A DNA stretch of 64,000 bases from Asterochloris sp. CNOR1 (taxonomy: Eukaryota > Chlorophyta > Trebouxiophyceae > Trebouxiales > Trebouxiaceae): positions 2,170,001 to 2,234,000 of the forward strand of contig OZ017753.1 in assembly GCA_963969365.1 (NCBI GenBank), read 5' to 3'. Shown here one piece after another: positions 13,001 to 25,252 of the stretch. Position numbers and translations under genes: made by a program. The stretch's first letter is position 1. Each line of letters starts with the position of its first letter. A model generated the notes under the pieces. The model did no database searches and was not told the DNA's origin. It saw only the letters and a list, made by a program, of their open reading frames with translations.

Positions 13001-16000
13001 TAAGCCTCTAGCTCTGCTGCAGCCACAGCAAGAAGCGAGCAGCCCACCTGTCAGCCTTGCTGACAAACTGTTTTCAGTTCGCAATCATGTGCTCCCTGAG
13101 GTTCCCACAAGCAGCTGTCACATGCTCCCTGGAAGCTGCACCTCCCTACCTGCTCTGGCCAGGCAGCCCACTCGGCGGCATACTGCCAAGACGTGTGCAC
13201 ATCGCACCTTCTGGCAGATACATACTCTCTGAGGTGCACGTACGCAATTGTCACATGCTGCTCCTCTGGGTCTGCGCCAGCCAGGGGGAAGCAGGCAGCC
13301 CATTTGGCAGCCCTGGTGGCCAGCAATGTGGAGGCGCTGGCCCTCTGCTGGTAGAAGTGCACTGTTTTGTGCAGCTTGATGGCAAACAGCCGGCGTGTGT
13401 CCATTGAGGAGTCCTGTTGCACCAGAAAGCAAACTGGCTTGGCTCAGGCCTGTGCAACTCAGCAGGCAGCGGCCTGGACAGCAGGCTGTGCATTGGCTTC
13501 CAGGCAGACACTGTGTTGCGAAAGCAGCGTTTGTGCAGCATGCACAAGGCAGAAGCGTAATTCATTGCCTGTTGCCCACTACATATGACACAGTCGAGCC
13601 CATGAAGTGTTGCAGTGAACTCCCAGGGTTGATACCAATGATGATGTCAGCAAAGGCTCACTACTGCAAACAGCGGGTGTTTCACCTGAAGCATCAAACC
13701 GCACAGGAAATAGACCTCAGGCGTCAGGAGGTCATCAAACCCTCGAGCCACACGAAGCAGGGCTGAGCTGCTGGCCAGCCGCACAAATGCCCGCTCCAGC
13801 TGCAGAGCAAGGGGCATTGGCTCAGTTTGGTGCACAGCACAGCCTGGCTACACTGCATGCCCAGAAGCCAGTCACAACAAGGCTGCCATAGCTGCAGGGA
13901 GGCTTTCAAACTGCTCAATGCTTGTCTGGGGACTGATGGCTGCATGCTTGAGGACTCTGCCTGAGCAGCCCTTGCCACTTAAGCCATTCTGCAGCACCTC
14001 GCCCATTGCATGGCCCCTGGGCAGCGGCATGCAAACCCAGAAGGCAGCAGGGCTTGCGTTTAAGGCAGTCTCAAATGCTGAGGAGGTGGGCCACCTCCCC
14101 TTCACCGCGTTCTAAAGTGGTCAGTGCATTCCTGCCCCACGCTCTGAGGCATCCAAGGTCGTCCCAAACATCGTCAGTCACGACTTTGGGATTCAGGGAT
14201 CGGCGGCTCACGTCATTGCAGCACCCCAGGTGATCCAGAGCATTCTCCTGGTCAGCGCAGGGGCCCAGCTCTTGCACGAGACGCTCTGCCACCCTGGCCT
14301 GCTCAGGAGTGTGCTGCGTCTTCTCCGGTGCACAGGCCCTGGCGAGTACCTGCACCCGGCCGTACACCTTGCATTTGTTCTGAACTCTCTGCCGGCTGCA
14401 CCAGCACCTGAAGCCAGCTATGCTCCCTGAATCGTAAGGTGGCATATTGATGTACAGCTGTTGTCAGTGGCCTGGCCAGCTCCAGTCTAGGGGTGTGGCG
14501 AGCCTCCTCTGAACCACATGCCCGCACCAGCACAATAATCCAGCTGGCACATCAGGTCTGCACCAGGCATCTCAATGCAAGCCCAAGGTTTGGTGCATCC
14601 GGCATGCAAATCATGCCAGTTCCCGCGGCCCGCTGTGCACTTCAGCCAATTGTTAGGCAAGTTTGCTGTGCTCACCTCATTTTCGAACAAGAGATCATTT
14701 GTAGCAGCAGCAGTTGCAGAAGTTGGTTGGCTCCTCTTGTAAGAAGTGCAGGCCAGCTGAACATGTGCTGCAGCAAGCCTGTGTTCTTCAGGCTGGCCCT
14801 GCATTTTGCTGCCTTACCTTCAAGAGAAGCCTACGCCGGCAGATGGAAGCAGGCTCACCCTTGCAGCACAGTCCATTGCTGAAGCATTACGACCCACAAC
14901 TTGACGCAGATGCACAGCTGCACCTCATCCCACTCGCTGCTGCTATTCCAGGCATCCAGCTTGTCCCAGTGAGCACGTGCTGGATTGGCTGATTGGCACT
15001 ACTGCAGCACAGGCCCCCTTGCTGCAGTACACCCCACCTGGGAGGCCTGCCTCCTGATCAAGATGCCTGGGTTGCTTGCTGTTGTGTTCCTTGTTGATGA
15101 AGGGCAGCCGTGATACTGATGCACCACCCACCTTGACAGCCCTCATCTTGATACGGATGCCTGGGTGCACCTCGGCCCACTCGCTGCTGCTCTCCAGGGC
15201 AGCAGGCAGCCCCTGCGAGTCCAGCTGAGAAAGCCCCTCAGGCTCCATGACAAGCATGTCCTCCAACACAAAGTCTGCCATGCCTTGGGCATACTTTGCG
15301 AACAGGGGGGGCGCTAGGCGCCCTGCCATGCTCAGGGTCTGCAGAGCCCCCAGGGCCTGGCCTGGCTGCAAGTCCCGCAGGCTGGAGAACGAGGCCTTCA
15401 GGACTGGTTCCAGCGCTCCAGAGGCTTCCTCAAGTGGCAGGACATTGAAGAGTGCCCTGGCAGCACACATAAGAACTGTCACTGGGTCCTGTCAGAGTCA
15501 AGGCAGAACACTGAGCAGCTGCAGGGACCAGCTGCACTATCCAGAACCATGCCTCCAGGCGATCTGCACATGCCTGTTAGTCAAAGCTGCACCTTAGGTA
15601 CTGCCCTGAGACACTGAGCAAACTGACAGACTCATTCTATGAATCTGGCATGGAGTGGTAGAACTTGGGCTTTGCGGGCTGGTCAGCACTGGGTCTGCTG
15701 TCTTGGGCCCAGCCTTGTACCCACTTGAGCACTGCGAGCATGGAGGCTCTGCAGGGACACAGCAGTTGCCAGCTGACCTGGTGGCTGCCTTGGCCTCTGC
15801 CGCAGACCCAGTTGAGCACAGCTCCAACAGCTTGGGTTTGAAGTCGGGCAACTGCTTGGGGCGACCGTCTGCAGCGGTCCGCATGTGCCTGCCAGCCAGG
15901 CTGAGGATCCTTAGGCCAGTGGTGCCGCACTGGTCACTGCCACGGTCTATCATCCCCTGAATCTGCACAGGATGGGCACATGTGCCTTGGGAGTGCAGCT

Positions 16001-19000
16001 CGGCTGCAACCGATGACGTGAATAAGCAGCAGTGTTTGCTGCCTTGGTAAAATGCATGGCCCGCATTTATGCAGCATGCAGCAGCCCATCACTGTGCCTG
16101 ATGCATGCAGAGACCACGTCATGCAGCAGTGCAGCAGCCCAACGCCGTGCCTGATGCATGCAGAGACCACGTCATGCAGCAGTGCAGCAGCCCAAAGCCG
16201 TGCCTGATGCATGCAGAGACCACGTCATGCAGCAGCGCATCACTGCTCTTGAAGCGTGTAGAGCCCAGATCATGTAGCAATTCGGCAGCTGCTGCACTCA
16301 TGAAGTGCAGGACTCACACTTAGCAGCAGTTTGGCAGCACGGTGCAGCTGTCAGGCAGTATGGGGCTCACAATCTGCAGCCCTCTTGCCAGTTACCTGCT
16401 GTCCTGCGCCCACAAACAGCTGTGGGGCCACTTGTGCCATCATCAGAAGCAACTGCTCCGTCTCAGCCTGCCAGGCTCTGCGGGTCCCTTCGCCACCCCT
16501 GGAAGGCGCACAGCTGACCAGCATGGCCTCCACCTGCTCTGGCGACAGCAGATTGGGGCTCAGCCTGCTGCACAGCGCCCTCGCAAAGTCGCCCTGAGCC
16601 CCCTGCACAGCAAGGGTGCACCTTGGAACCCTGATAAGTCTGCTGTGCCCACAGCAGCAGCTCTAATCGACATGGGCGCTTCACCATGCTCACAACAGAA
16701 GACACTCAGACTGCAGGCTGGGTGGTGGTCTGCTACAATCCCTCTCCGGTTCCCAGGGTGGCATTAAGAATATGGTTGCAGCCGTGACCTGAGGCCTAAG
16801 AGGACCCCCAAAGACAGGGGAGTCCCTCATTGGGGACAGCACCCAAAGGCTGCAGCCCATGGCATTAGCACATACAAACTGCCAATGGCAGCAGCTGCAC
16901 AGCTAGCTGCCACCTGCCCATAAACCTCAGCAGGCATGTGTGCATGCTGAACCCACCTGACTACCTGACTCCCTTACACTGCACCGTGTTCTTGCAGCTC
17001 CCTCAGGCAAACCATATCTACAGCAGTGCTGCCCAGCACAACAGCCAGCACAGTCCAGCAGACACATGTGGATGTCCTGCGGCCCACCTTGCTGCCGAAG
17101 CATCGTACCACATCGCAGGCCGCTGGGGCAGCCACAGCGCTGCTCAGTAGAGCCACAACACTCTGGCAGGCACTGGGGCACGCCCACCTTGCAGCCCAAG
17201 GATTACATCATGTTGCTGTTTAGGCAGCGGCAATCATGCGCTCAGCCACAACCCCCTAGCAGGCATCTACGCACAAACCTTGCTGCCGATGCGCTGCACC
17301 ACATCCTGGGCAGTATGGGCAGCCACTGCCATGCTGGCAGCGCTGCCCAGGGAGGCCAAGCCCTTGAAAATGTTGTTGTCCCGCAGGCCCAGCACCCTGT
17401 GCAGCTGCACCTCTGCCCTAGCCCTTTCAGGAAAGGCGGCAGCCACCTCATGCTGCAGGGTTTCCTGCAGTGCCCGGCGCTGCTCTGTTGAGGCTGCTGT
17501 GGCCTGGGCACGCTCAGGGGTGCCCCTAGGGCGCAGGCTCTCCCGCACCTGCAGCAGGTGCTGCACGCGCCGCTGCAAGACCGTCTTGCTCTTCAGCAGT
17601 GCCTGCAGTGGCACAGGACAGGGGCAAGCGTCAGATCAGCAGGACAGAAGCGTGCTGCTGTGCAGCAGGTGCTGCAGGTGCCGCTCCAGGACGTTGTCTC
17701 CAGCAATGCCTGCAGGAGCAGCGTTCAAGCAGCAGCATGAGAGCGAAGAGGAGGAAGGCCACGAAGCCCCTGCAGCACAACAGCGCCAGCAGGGGCACGA
17801 TGTGGGACCACCCCTACAGCAGCGTCCACAAAGCACACACATAGAAGCTGTGGGAGGTCATGCAAATGATCAGCAGGTGACCTGAGGGGCAAGTCACCCT
17901 TACTGGGCTCATGCAATGCAACTGCAATATGGAGAGGTCAACAATTCACGCCCAGAAGGCTCTACTGAACCCAGAGATATGCTGCACCACTACAGCAGCA
18001 ATGGTTGGACTCCAGACCTGGCTGCAGCAGTGTCGCACCTGCAGCGCCTGGCGCTCGGGCTCTGAGGCTTCCTGCCAGATGGTGACCCACTTCTTTGCAG
18101 CAGCCTCTGCCGGCAGCTTCCTTGGCAGGAACCCTTCCCTCAGCACACTGTCTAAGAAGATAGGAAGCAGCTCAGCGTCACCGGCAGCCGCATGCAACAG
18201 GCGCCCGGCAAGCCAGTCGTGCTGGGGTCCTGCTTGCACTGCCCCCTGTTCGCAGCCCCGCAGCACAAGCACCCTGCACAGCATTGCATCACGTGAGCAG
18301 GGGTGCTTGGGCCCAAATGACTGCCATGCAGCTGGCAGCAATGTGGAGCACGCTGGGGCACTTCTGGCTTAGGTCCATTCTTGCGACCCTGCAGCGTAAG
18401 CACCCTGCATCAGGCATGGCATTGAGCGAGCAATGGTGCAGGGAAGACCGGACGATGGAGAGCGGAAGGGCCCTCTAATGTGCATCACGCATGGCCTTTA
18501 TGGGGCAGAGAGGCACATGGCTTTGTGGTGATGGCACCAGTCTGCAGGCTCACGGGCAGCCAGCACAGCATGGCCTGCCAGCCTACGGCACCATAAGAGT
18601 GTGCTGCCACACACATATGACCTTAACCAGCAGCTCAGCGTCTCAAGATGAGGCTGTCAAAAACAGCACTGCACAAAGCTCTTTGTACGCCCCATACTGA
18701 ACCTAGGTGGGTTTTTACCTCAAGGCCAATGCACAGCAGCCTGCCTTCTCACCTGTAGAGGTCCATCAGGTGCTGCGCTGCCTCCCTACGAACAGACAGC
18801 TTTTTGTCCCGCAGCCTGGTGCATGCTGCTTCCAAAAGGTCCTTTGGGCTGGCCTGCATGGTGGCATGCCGCACTTGACAGGCCTGAAGTTGCATCATGG
18901 CTGCAGAGGTGCATCACAGGCGTGCCCTGCCTCTAAATGTGCTGCCCCTCTCAATCAGGACAACCCATTTTACATTGTCACGAGTCAGGCACAGAGCGGC

Positions 19001-22000
19001 CACAAGCAGGCCCACAGCAGCCAAAGGGCGTCCCAAGAGACCACATTCCAGCTGCCTGCTGCCTGGATTGGTTACCGGGCCAGATATGCATGCACTAGCT
19101 AGCTTTCCTGAAAGCACACCTGAGGGCTTGCTTTTGCCGCCTTACAGGCGGCCTCCACAGCTGCTGCTCTGACTCTGTCATCAAAGTCAAGCAGCCTGGC
19201 CTTCATGGCTGCAAGGACCTGCAAGGCAATGCTCAGGCTCACAGACATTGCAAGTGTATAGAGTGAGAAGCATAATGAAGGGGCCACATTGGCACCAGAC
19301 ACTCGACAGGCTGTGCACCACACTGCTGCTCATGCCATCAGTAGGACAATTCACCTTGTTCTGATACTCAAGCGTGCAGGTTGGCAGCACGTCCACTGCC
19401 TGCTCCAGCACCCCGAGCCTGACAGCCATCTGCAGCAGCAACACTGCTCCCCATCATGGCAGCAAAGCTCAACAGGGTGGCAGCCAGCAGCAAGGGCAGA
19501 GAAGACCCTCTTAGAGCTGTCAGGGACGACAATGACCTCAGCAGAGCTGTGTGGGGAGGCCACAGGGACACCTACGATCATCCTGGCACAGCAGCACCTT
19601 CCTTGAGCGCAGTGCATGCATGGTCGCATGCTGCGCCACAGCGCAACTCGTTATTTTAGGTACCAATTGAGACCGGCACCTAAGAGCTGGTGTAATGAAG
19701 TAGCCAATGCGCGGAGTCTCTGTTGTAGCAGCGCATTCTCAGTGTACATTGGTTGTCCTGACAGCGGACTCCTTCTCGGCTACTAGCCCAACCTGGGCGA
19801 TGTGCAGCAGCTGTAGATCTGCGAGCGGAGCCCACCAACACCAGCGCACCTAGATGTGCTGGCCCAGGTGTGCATCGTCCTGGCATGCAGCAATTCCGTG
19901 CGCAGCTGCATCACATGCAGCTGCTCACAAGAGCGCTTAGCAGCTGCCCCACCAGCCCATCTTGAGGTGTTTCTGGCTCAGGTCTATTGAAGATATGCTC
20001 ACCAGCACATGGTGCCCATGCAGCATATGTTGCTCATTGACTGCATTACTGCTGGCAAACTCCATGCTGGCCCACGGCCCAAGGCCCATTGCACTGCAGC
20101 TTCCAAGAAGAGCTGAGCAACCACCTTGCTGTCGAAGAGCCAATCTAGGAATGAATTAGCCAGATGCGGCACCTCCTGCTTCAGCTGCGACTAATGTACC
20201 AATCAGCAACTGCCCGGCAAGCTCACCTGGCTGCTTCTGGTAGGATTCAGGCGTTTCAGACCCAGAGCAGTAGGCCTCACCTGTGCCCGGCGACACCAGC
20301 CTACCTTGTTGTCTAAGAGCCGGCCCAGGAAACCAGAGGCAAGGTGGGGCGCCTCCTGCTCCAGCTGCGACCCTTCAATGCTCAGCAACTGCCCTGCCAG
20401 CCTGACTGCTGCCAGTCGCCTGCTTTCCTCGTCTGACTGCAGCTGCCCTGTCATTGCAGGGATGAGGGGCAGCACTGTCTGGGGACACGTTATGTGCACC
20501 TGCAGCCGTTAAACAGGGCAGCCTTGGTCTTGTTCTCCACAGATAGGGACCCACAGGCTGATTTGGCATTGTGCAGCCCAAGCACTGTGTGCAGGCATGC
20601 TCGCAAAACCTTCAATGTTGATCAGATTTCATCCTTGCTCGAGGGCGCATGCTGCAACGCCCAGAGGCGAACACTTCTCACTTGGTGGATTACGTCAGCC
20701 CAGTCCTCAGGCAGCTTTGACTCGGTCTCCTGCCCCAGAATGATGCGGCTGAGCATGGCCTGCATCGGACGCAACAATGCCTCCGTATGCTGCATCACCT
20801 TCTGGGTCAGCCTGCAGAACAGCACAGCACACTATCAGCTTGCAGCTGACCTCCTCATCCTTCTGGCATCATGCACACAGCAGCAGCACCAGGTAGCCAT
20901 GATGTTCTTCCAGCCTTGCTGAGCACACAGCAGCAGCTTCAGTGCTGGCCCCACCTGTCGGGCTGCGGCTGGATCTTGGCCGTTTACAGTTGCTCAAGGA
21001 CTGCTACATGCAGGCCTGGAGCTCCAACTCTCAGAAGCAAGCTTACCTGTATGCTGCCGGGTGCTTCTCGCGATCTGGCATCAGCAGATGCTGGAGCAGG
21101 CCATCTAGCAGCGACTGGGAGATGCTGTCTGCCTCGTCCAGGAGACATGTCAGGATCTGCACAATGTTTGAGAGGGGGCTCATTGTGCACAGCACGAAGC
21201 ACGTTCAGTGGCTTCTCAAGGACAGCTTCCGGAACCAGGTCACTCACCCCTGCCATGCTCGGCTGCACTGCATTCTCATTCTTCTCACTGCAGGCAGTAA
21301 GGACTCCTGTGGCATGGGGCTGCACATCACAGCAGCACATCACTCTCGTACTCTTCATGCTGGACCTGCCAGACATGAGCTCTAATGGGCCCACATAGTG
21401 CAAACCTGAGGTGTGACGGGCAGGGAGGTACAACCAGCACTGCAAGCCTGGCTGCGGTGCATGCTGGTAGCCGCACCTGATGGTGCTCAGCAGGACTTTG
21501 AACATGTCTTCAGCCTGGGTGCTGTCTGGTAGGTCCCACATGAGGGCAGAACAGCGAATCTGCAGCAGGAAGGAAGCGGATGGACTCTGCATTGTCGACC
21601 CATGACGACGCGATCTGTGTAAGGTTTGTCTGCCCTGCAGCTGCCTTGGAACAAACCGCGTGTAACATGGGTGGGGACGGCACCACATTGCCAGTGGAGC
21701 ACCAGCTGATGCCTTGCCCTCGGGCAGCAACAGCCTCGGCACCATGCACTCACCGTGTTTACCAGCTCCAGCACAGACAGGCAGGGCTGGAAGGCTGGGC
21801 TCTCTGGAGCATCCAGCCGTCTGAACACCCAGGCAAATAGCATGAATACAGTCTGCAGGCAGCATCTTCTTAGCTGTAGCTGCTTGTAACGAGCATAGCA
21901 CTTGCACCCTTGCGGCACTTGGAAAGCCACGGGCAACAGTGAGTCTCAACAAGGCATGCGGGTGCAGGAGCCCAGACCAATAAATGCCAGGCATCCCAGG

Positions 22001-22614
22001 ACACAGCAGGACTGTGACAGCCTCAGCAGAGGCAGAGCATCAGGAAGCAATGTGCAGCACAGCACCAACAATAGCTCCACCTTCAGCTGTTCATGGCTGA
22101 AGGGGGTGTTGGGTCCGTACATCCTCAGCAGGTGGGCCAAGCACAACGCCATACACGTCTTCACATCCTGCATGTCACCGCATTAACAGTCACACATGCT
22201 TGCAAAAGGAGGACAGCCATGCGCCAATCTGAGAATTGATCCCCAGACCTTGTCCTTATGCTCCAGAAGTGCCTTGCGACCCAGTGACTTGGACAGCCCT
22301 GAGAGCCCCTCATGGCTGGTCCCCTGCTCGGCAGCCTCCAGCACAGTTCCCACCTCCTGCAGTAGAGCAGCTTTGGCACTTTGTTTGCCAATTGCGCTAC
22401 CCGGCAGAGCGGGCCACAAACTCCATTAAGGGTGCAGGAACACGGCAGAGGTGCCTGCGTGGGCCTGTCACTTGCCACATGCCTTGAGCAGCTTGACAAG
22501 CGCATCCTTGGGCTTGGGTGCAGATAATTGCTTGGCCAACGGTCCAAGTTTAATGCCTGGGCATCTCTCATCACCAGTGAATTCAAAGACATCTGTTTCA
22601 TGCTGGGGAGACAT
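7034..22614 (-). CDS. PDS5-like sister-chromatid cohesion regulator (HEAT repeats, basic C-terminal tail)
   Basis: The start ATG at 22614 gives MSPQHETDVFEFTGDE, then KPKDALVKLLK. Recognisable PDS5 blocks follow in family order: DVKTCMALCLAHLLRMYGPN at 22167-22081; RRLDAPESPAFQPCLSVLEL at 21852-21754; about 21157-21050; 20817-20640; TGQLQSDEESRRLAAVRLAG near 20485-20310; ARLLDFDDRVRAAAVEAA near 19219; TRLRDKKLSVRREAAQHL near 18840; and further HEAT exons near 18240, 17600, 16600, 15967, 15480, 14416, 13809 and 13405. Next come HLAHHPDFP near 12300 and LHLMCDMAHAMAHAI in 10753-10496. The C-terminus is exons 9850-9628, 9355-7757 and 7157-7034, a very basic Ala/Gln/Lys tail. PDS5 binds cohesin's kleisin and regulates loading and release. 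I found no Tudor domain like that of land-plant PDS5. The exon 1/2 junction and the region 21477-21157 are unsettled. Confidence 0.85.
7757..9355 (-). other. Large low-complexity terminal exon of PDS5 with basic repeat units
   Basis: This 1.6 kb exon dwarfs the other exons of the gene. It encodes an Ala/Gln/Glu-rich disordered tail dotted with Arg/Lys clusters. Three successive segments of about 40 residues share the layout 'AEQQ...QAPA...[KR]-rich cluster', with clusters GRKRVKT, GHKRRKT and NRRRKRARE near 8370, 8240 and 8130. The exon begins in phase after RASPVK (previous exon ending AA|GTGAAA) and ends PPPPQ(R)|GTGGGT, joining 7157-7034. Such tails in PDS5 carry nuclear localisation and DNA-contact functions in other species. 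Confidence 0.65.
9962..10168 (-). repeat. Two decayed copies of the start of PDS5 exon 9850-9628 inside the upstream intron
   Basis: The exon edge near 9818-9856 contains plus-strand 'GGAGCAGGCTGCCCCACTC'. Similar stretches recur near 9968-10015 (CAGCAGACTGCCCCACCC) and near 10123-10165 (GCCCATAGGCAGCAGACTGCC). In minus-strand translation both later frames still show pieces of GSLLPMGF. They lack clean acceptors in the right phase, so I treat them as non-functional duplicates. Confidence 0.55.
13030..13190 (-). repeat. Decayed copies of the PDS5 exon near 13405-13260 in the downstream intron
   Basis: The exon's plus-strand sequence 'GAAGCAGGCAGCCCATTTGG' near 13289 resembles 'GAAGCGAGCAGCCCACCTGT' near 13032 and 'CCAGGCAGCCCACTCGGC' near 13160. 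'GTCACATGCT' also recurs near 13116 and 13250. The pattern fits tandem duplication of an exon edge followed by decay. Confidence 0.5.
14895..14962 (-). repeat. Decayed copy of the 3' edge of the PDS5 exon near 15480-15133
   Basis: Plus-strand 'CCCACTCGCTGCTGCT' occurs in the exon near 15178 and again near 14931. The surrounding 60 bases align loosely: TTGATACGGATGCCTGGGTG in the exon against TTGACGCAGATGCACAGCTG in the copy. Confidence 0.55.
16095..16253. repeat. 53-bp tandem repeat, three copies
   Basis: Units begin at 16095, 16148 and 16201, each starting TGCCTGATGCATGCAGAGAC and continuing CACGTCATGCAGCAG. Copies one and two differ by very few bases; the third degrades after its first two thirds, and a weaker relative trails to about 16300. 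The repeat lies in a PDS5 intron and shows no coding constraint. It is a minisatellite, not a CRISPR array, because there are no unique spacers. Confidence 0.85.
17080..17155 (-). repeat. Decayed copy of the 3' edge of the PDS5 exon near 17603-17277
   Basis: Exon-edge 'CCTTGCTGCCGATGCGCTGC' near 17278 is echoed by 'CCTTGCTGCCGAAGCATCGT' near 17086. Both continue with an 'ACCACATC' block and then 'GGGCAGCCAC'. The copy sits in the intron just downstream of the exon in the direction of transcription. Confidence 0.6.
20118..20235 (-). repeat. Decayed tandem copy of PDS5 exon near 20485-20310
   Basis: The 3' third of the exon is copied about 180 bp further along the transcript. For example 'CACCTCCTGCTTCAGCTGCG' near 20170 matches 'CGCCTCCTGCTCCAGCTGCG' near 20348, and 'ATCAGCAACTGCCCGGCAAG' near 20201 matches 'CTCAGCAACTGCCCTGCCAG' near 20380. 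The copy keeps about three quarters identity but has in-frame stops. Confidence 0.65.
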
Positions 22615-22810
22615 TGCTGAACGTGATGTTGCTCAGAAAGCAGGCGGATCTGTCAATCCCAGAGGCAAACCAAGTGAGGCATGTTCGAGACTGTGATAGC
22701 CATGCTCTGCTGTGCAAACAGATGCATTTTCATACACTGGTTTTTCATACACTGCTGACTACCAAATACGGCTCTGTCCTTCAGTGTATTGCCCACGGCT
22801 AAGAGAAAGC
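22615..22810. promoter_or_regulatory. Short bidirectional promoter between PDS5 and ferredoxin
   Basis: Only 196 bp separate the two divergent start codons, so both 5' leaders and core promoters must overlap here unless one gene has an undetected upstream exon. I see no canonical TATA box. The stretch contains a short direct repeat, TTTTCATACACTG followed within 20 bp by TTTTTCATACACTG, around 22727-22753. Confidence 0.5.
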
Positions 22811-23846
22811 ATGGCTACATGTTTAAACATGAGGATATCGGTGGATTCAGCCAGACCCGCAAGGGGCCACCTGCGGACCCAATTCAAGTCTCAACAGCAC
22901 CTTTTTAGGAGTCCAGCATGCATGCAGAGATCTAAACCCAGCGCGGTGACATGTCGACATACCCTAGCACTTCTGTTCACATCATCTCATGCTTACTGCA
23001 ATGATCTTGCTCTGCAGGTCCAGGCATTCAAGGTCACCTGGAAGAGTGAGGACTCTGTTGGATTGAGAGCCTGGCCCCTCATCACCAGTGCTTGCTGCCA
23101 GATCATCCTCTACTTGACTATCCCTTTCATACTTGTGGGATCTGCGCTTCAGGGCCTGATGGCAGCACACAAGAGATGGAGTGCGACGAGGACACTTACC
23201 TGTTGGATGCTGCAGGTTGTTCATTGCATTGACCATTTGCGGCCAGCAACTAATATGGTGAACCATGTTTGGCCATGTCCCATGCAGCACTGACGTTCTC
23301 ATATGCTGCTGTGCAGATGAGCAAGGCCTGGACCTCCCATATAGCTGCAGATCTGGCTCTTGTGCCACCTGTACAGGGTAGGCGCTACAGTCGCAATGTG
23401 ACATCTGACGTTGCTCACCATGTCTGCTTCACACCATGCCCTGACTGCAACTCCACATTTCTTGTGGCACCTCCGTCTGCTCTGGCTGTAGGAAGGTGGA
23501 GTCAGGCGAGGTTGATAACAGCGACCAGCAAATGTTGACAGAAGAGCAGGCTGGCGAGAGTTTCATCCTGACCTGTGTTGCGTACCCAAAGGTCGGCATC
23601 TTCTGCTGGCTGCCTCAGACTTGTGGCAGCCTTTGTTTCTGGATTGTGTGCATGCTTACATGTCTTGCAGTGCGGTTGCTGCATTTGCCAATTGCTCAGT
23701 GGCAGGTCTCTTGAGACAGGCTTGGCTCATCTGTGCTCCATCTGCATCTGCATCCGCATGGCTTGGGCTGCTGCTGACATGTGACACTGCTTTTCCTGCA
23801 GTCTGATGTCACCATCCTCACTGACCAGGAAGAGAACCTTTATTGA
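22811..23846 (+). CDS. Plant-type [2Fe-2S] ferredoxin, plastid precursor
   Basis: Six exons join perfectly in phase: 22811-22945, 23018-23045, 23153-23215, 23317-23377, 23492-23591 and 23802-23846, giving 143 residues. Exon 1 encodes a 45-residue Arg/Ser-rich transit peptide ([19 protein letters not shown]...). The mature part starts near [20 protein letters not shown] and carries the cluster ligands in [10 protein letters not shown], with the fourth Cys in FILTCVAYP; it ends TDQEENLY. Ferredoxin takes electrons from photosystem I and passes them to ferredoxin-NADP reductase and other stromal enzymes. The length is normal for a pre-ferredoxin. The 28-bp exon 2 is very small and easily missed by gene callers. 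Which ferredoxin isoform this is cannot be told from sequence alone. Confidence 0.95.
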
Positions 23847-25252
23847 GTGAAGCCTGCTGGGTGTGTGCCATCACGAATTTAGCAGCTGAGAGGAGTCAGC
23901 GCACATTATTAGACCGGCAGACACCTTGGAAATGCATATTGCTAGGTTTGTCCACTGAACTGGGGCTGCATGCATTATATGATAGTGCAAGATCATCTTT
24001 GCTTACGGTAGAAAGATGTGCATTACTGCTGGTGAACCCCTGCCCCTGTTGAATGCATGACTGTGTAGCAGATGCCTTGATGGTGCCACCGGCCCTATGC
24101 CTTTACATGGCCTGGTAAATGTGCATTGCGCTGTCACCTGCAAAGATGACGCTGACTGGTCAGAACATGCAAATCCTACAGGAAGGTGATCACCACTGCA
24201 TGCGTAATCAGGGGTTGCACACAAGCAAATCCTGAAGGAATAACTGGCTGCTCAGGCAGCTCAGGTCTGCCAAGCTCCCCTGGACAGTCACCCTGGTGTC
24301 TAACAGGCGCAGGTCAAGGCCTTTTCCAGGCATGGAAATGCAGTGGGGCTAGCTCGGTGCTGTGCTGAGGGTGGCAGCTCTGGCAGCCTGAGCATGTAAA
24401 CGGTCTGACTTTTGAAGGCCTCTGACATCACCAAGGATGTGCTGCCTGGCTCCTGGCAGCGTCAGCCCTGGTACATCAGGTGAGGTGTCTAGGCAGCACA
24501 TAGCACGGCTGTGCTGGGGTCATGGCCAGCCAGTGCAGTGCTTCGAAAGGGGAATGCAGCTTCCGCAGCAATGCACTGCAACGCCACCAGAGCTGCATTT
24601 GCTGCTTGGTAGACCACCCTGAGCAGCTTGCCTTGGAGGTGCCTGCACTGCTCCGAATGACAGCACCATGTTGAACTGTCAAAGTGCAACTCTTGCAGCA
24701 GCCCTTAGACTGATGCTTCAAAGCAGCCGACTGATCCTTGCTCAACCTGCTGAGAAACAGCACTTTTCAGCCTCCTTGCTTCAACAAAGCTGGAAATCCA
24801 CCGGCTGAATTCTGAGCGACCAGACATCCAGGGGGTGTCCCTGAGATTACAGACGACACAACAGATGTTAGGTCAAGCGATAATTGCTGGCATGGCACCC
24901 TATGAGGCAGGCGTCCTTGCCCTCTCCCGAAACTGCAGAAGCATCGCCTTGGAGCAGCCTGTGGGATCCAGCAAATGGCAAGCATCTGCTGCATTGTGTG
25001 ATCACACATGCAAGGCACCCTGGCTGAGCATGTCAAGGTCTGTGCAGGATCTTCCCTTACACTCACATTCTTGAGGGCGATGCCCAGAGCACAGCGCAAG
25101 GCGTGCTCAGGGCCATTGGATGCACAGAGGAGACCGGAGAGGCACAGCCGCTGAGTGAGTGCCTCGAGGTGAATGTTCCTGATGCTGTGGCCTTGCTCTG
25201 CTGCAGACTGCCGTGTTTGGTGACTGACACCCTGCTCTTTGTGCCTATGCAG
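23847..25252 (+). other. 3' region of ferredoxin and unresolved 5' part of the next gene
   Basis: About 1.4 kb without a supportable exon. A TGTAA word at 24395-24399 could be a distant polyadenylation signal for ferredoxin, but it lies about 550 bp past the stop. The N-terminal exons of the HEN1-related gene probably begin within the last few hundred bases; a possible tiny exon follows the TGCTGCAG near 25198-25205. Confidence 0.35.

Noticed and set aside
16095-16253. CRISPR-like array
   Set aside because: Units are contiguous 53-bp tandem copies with no spacers, in a eukaryotic intron.
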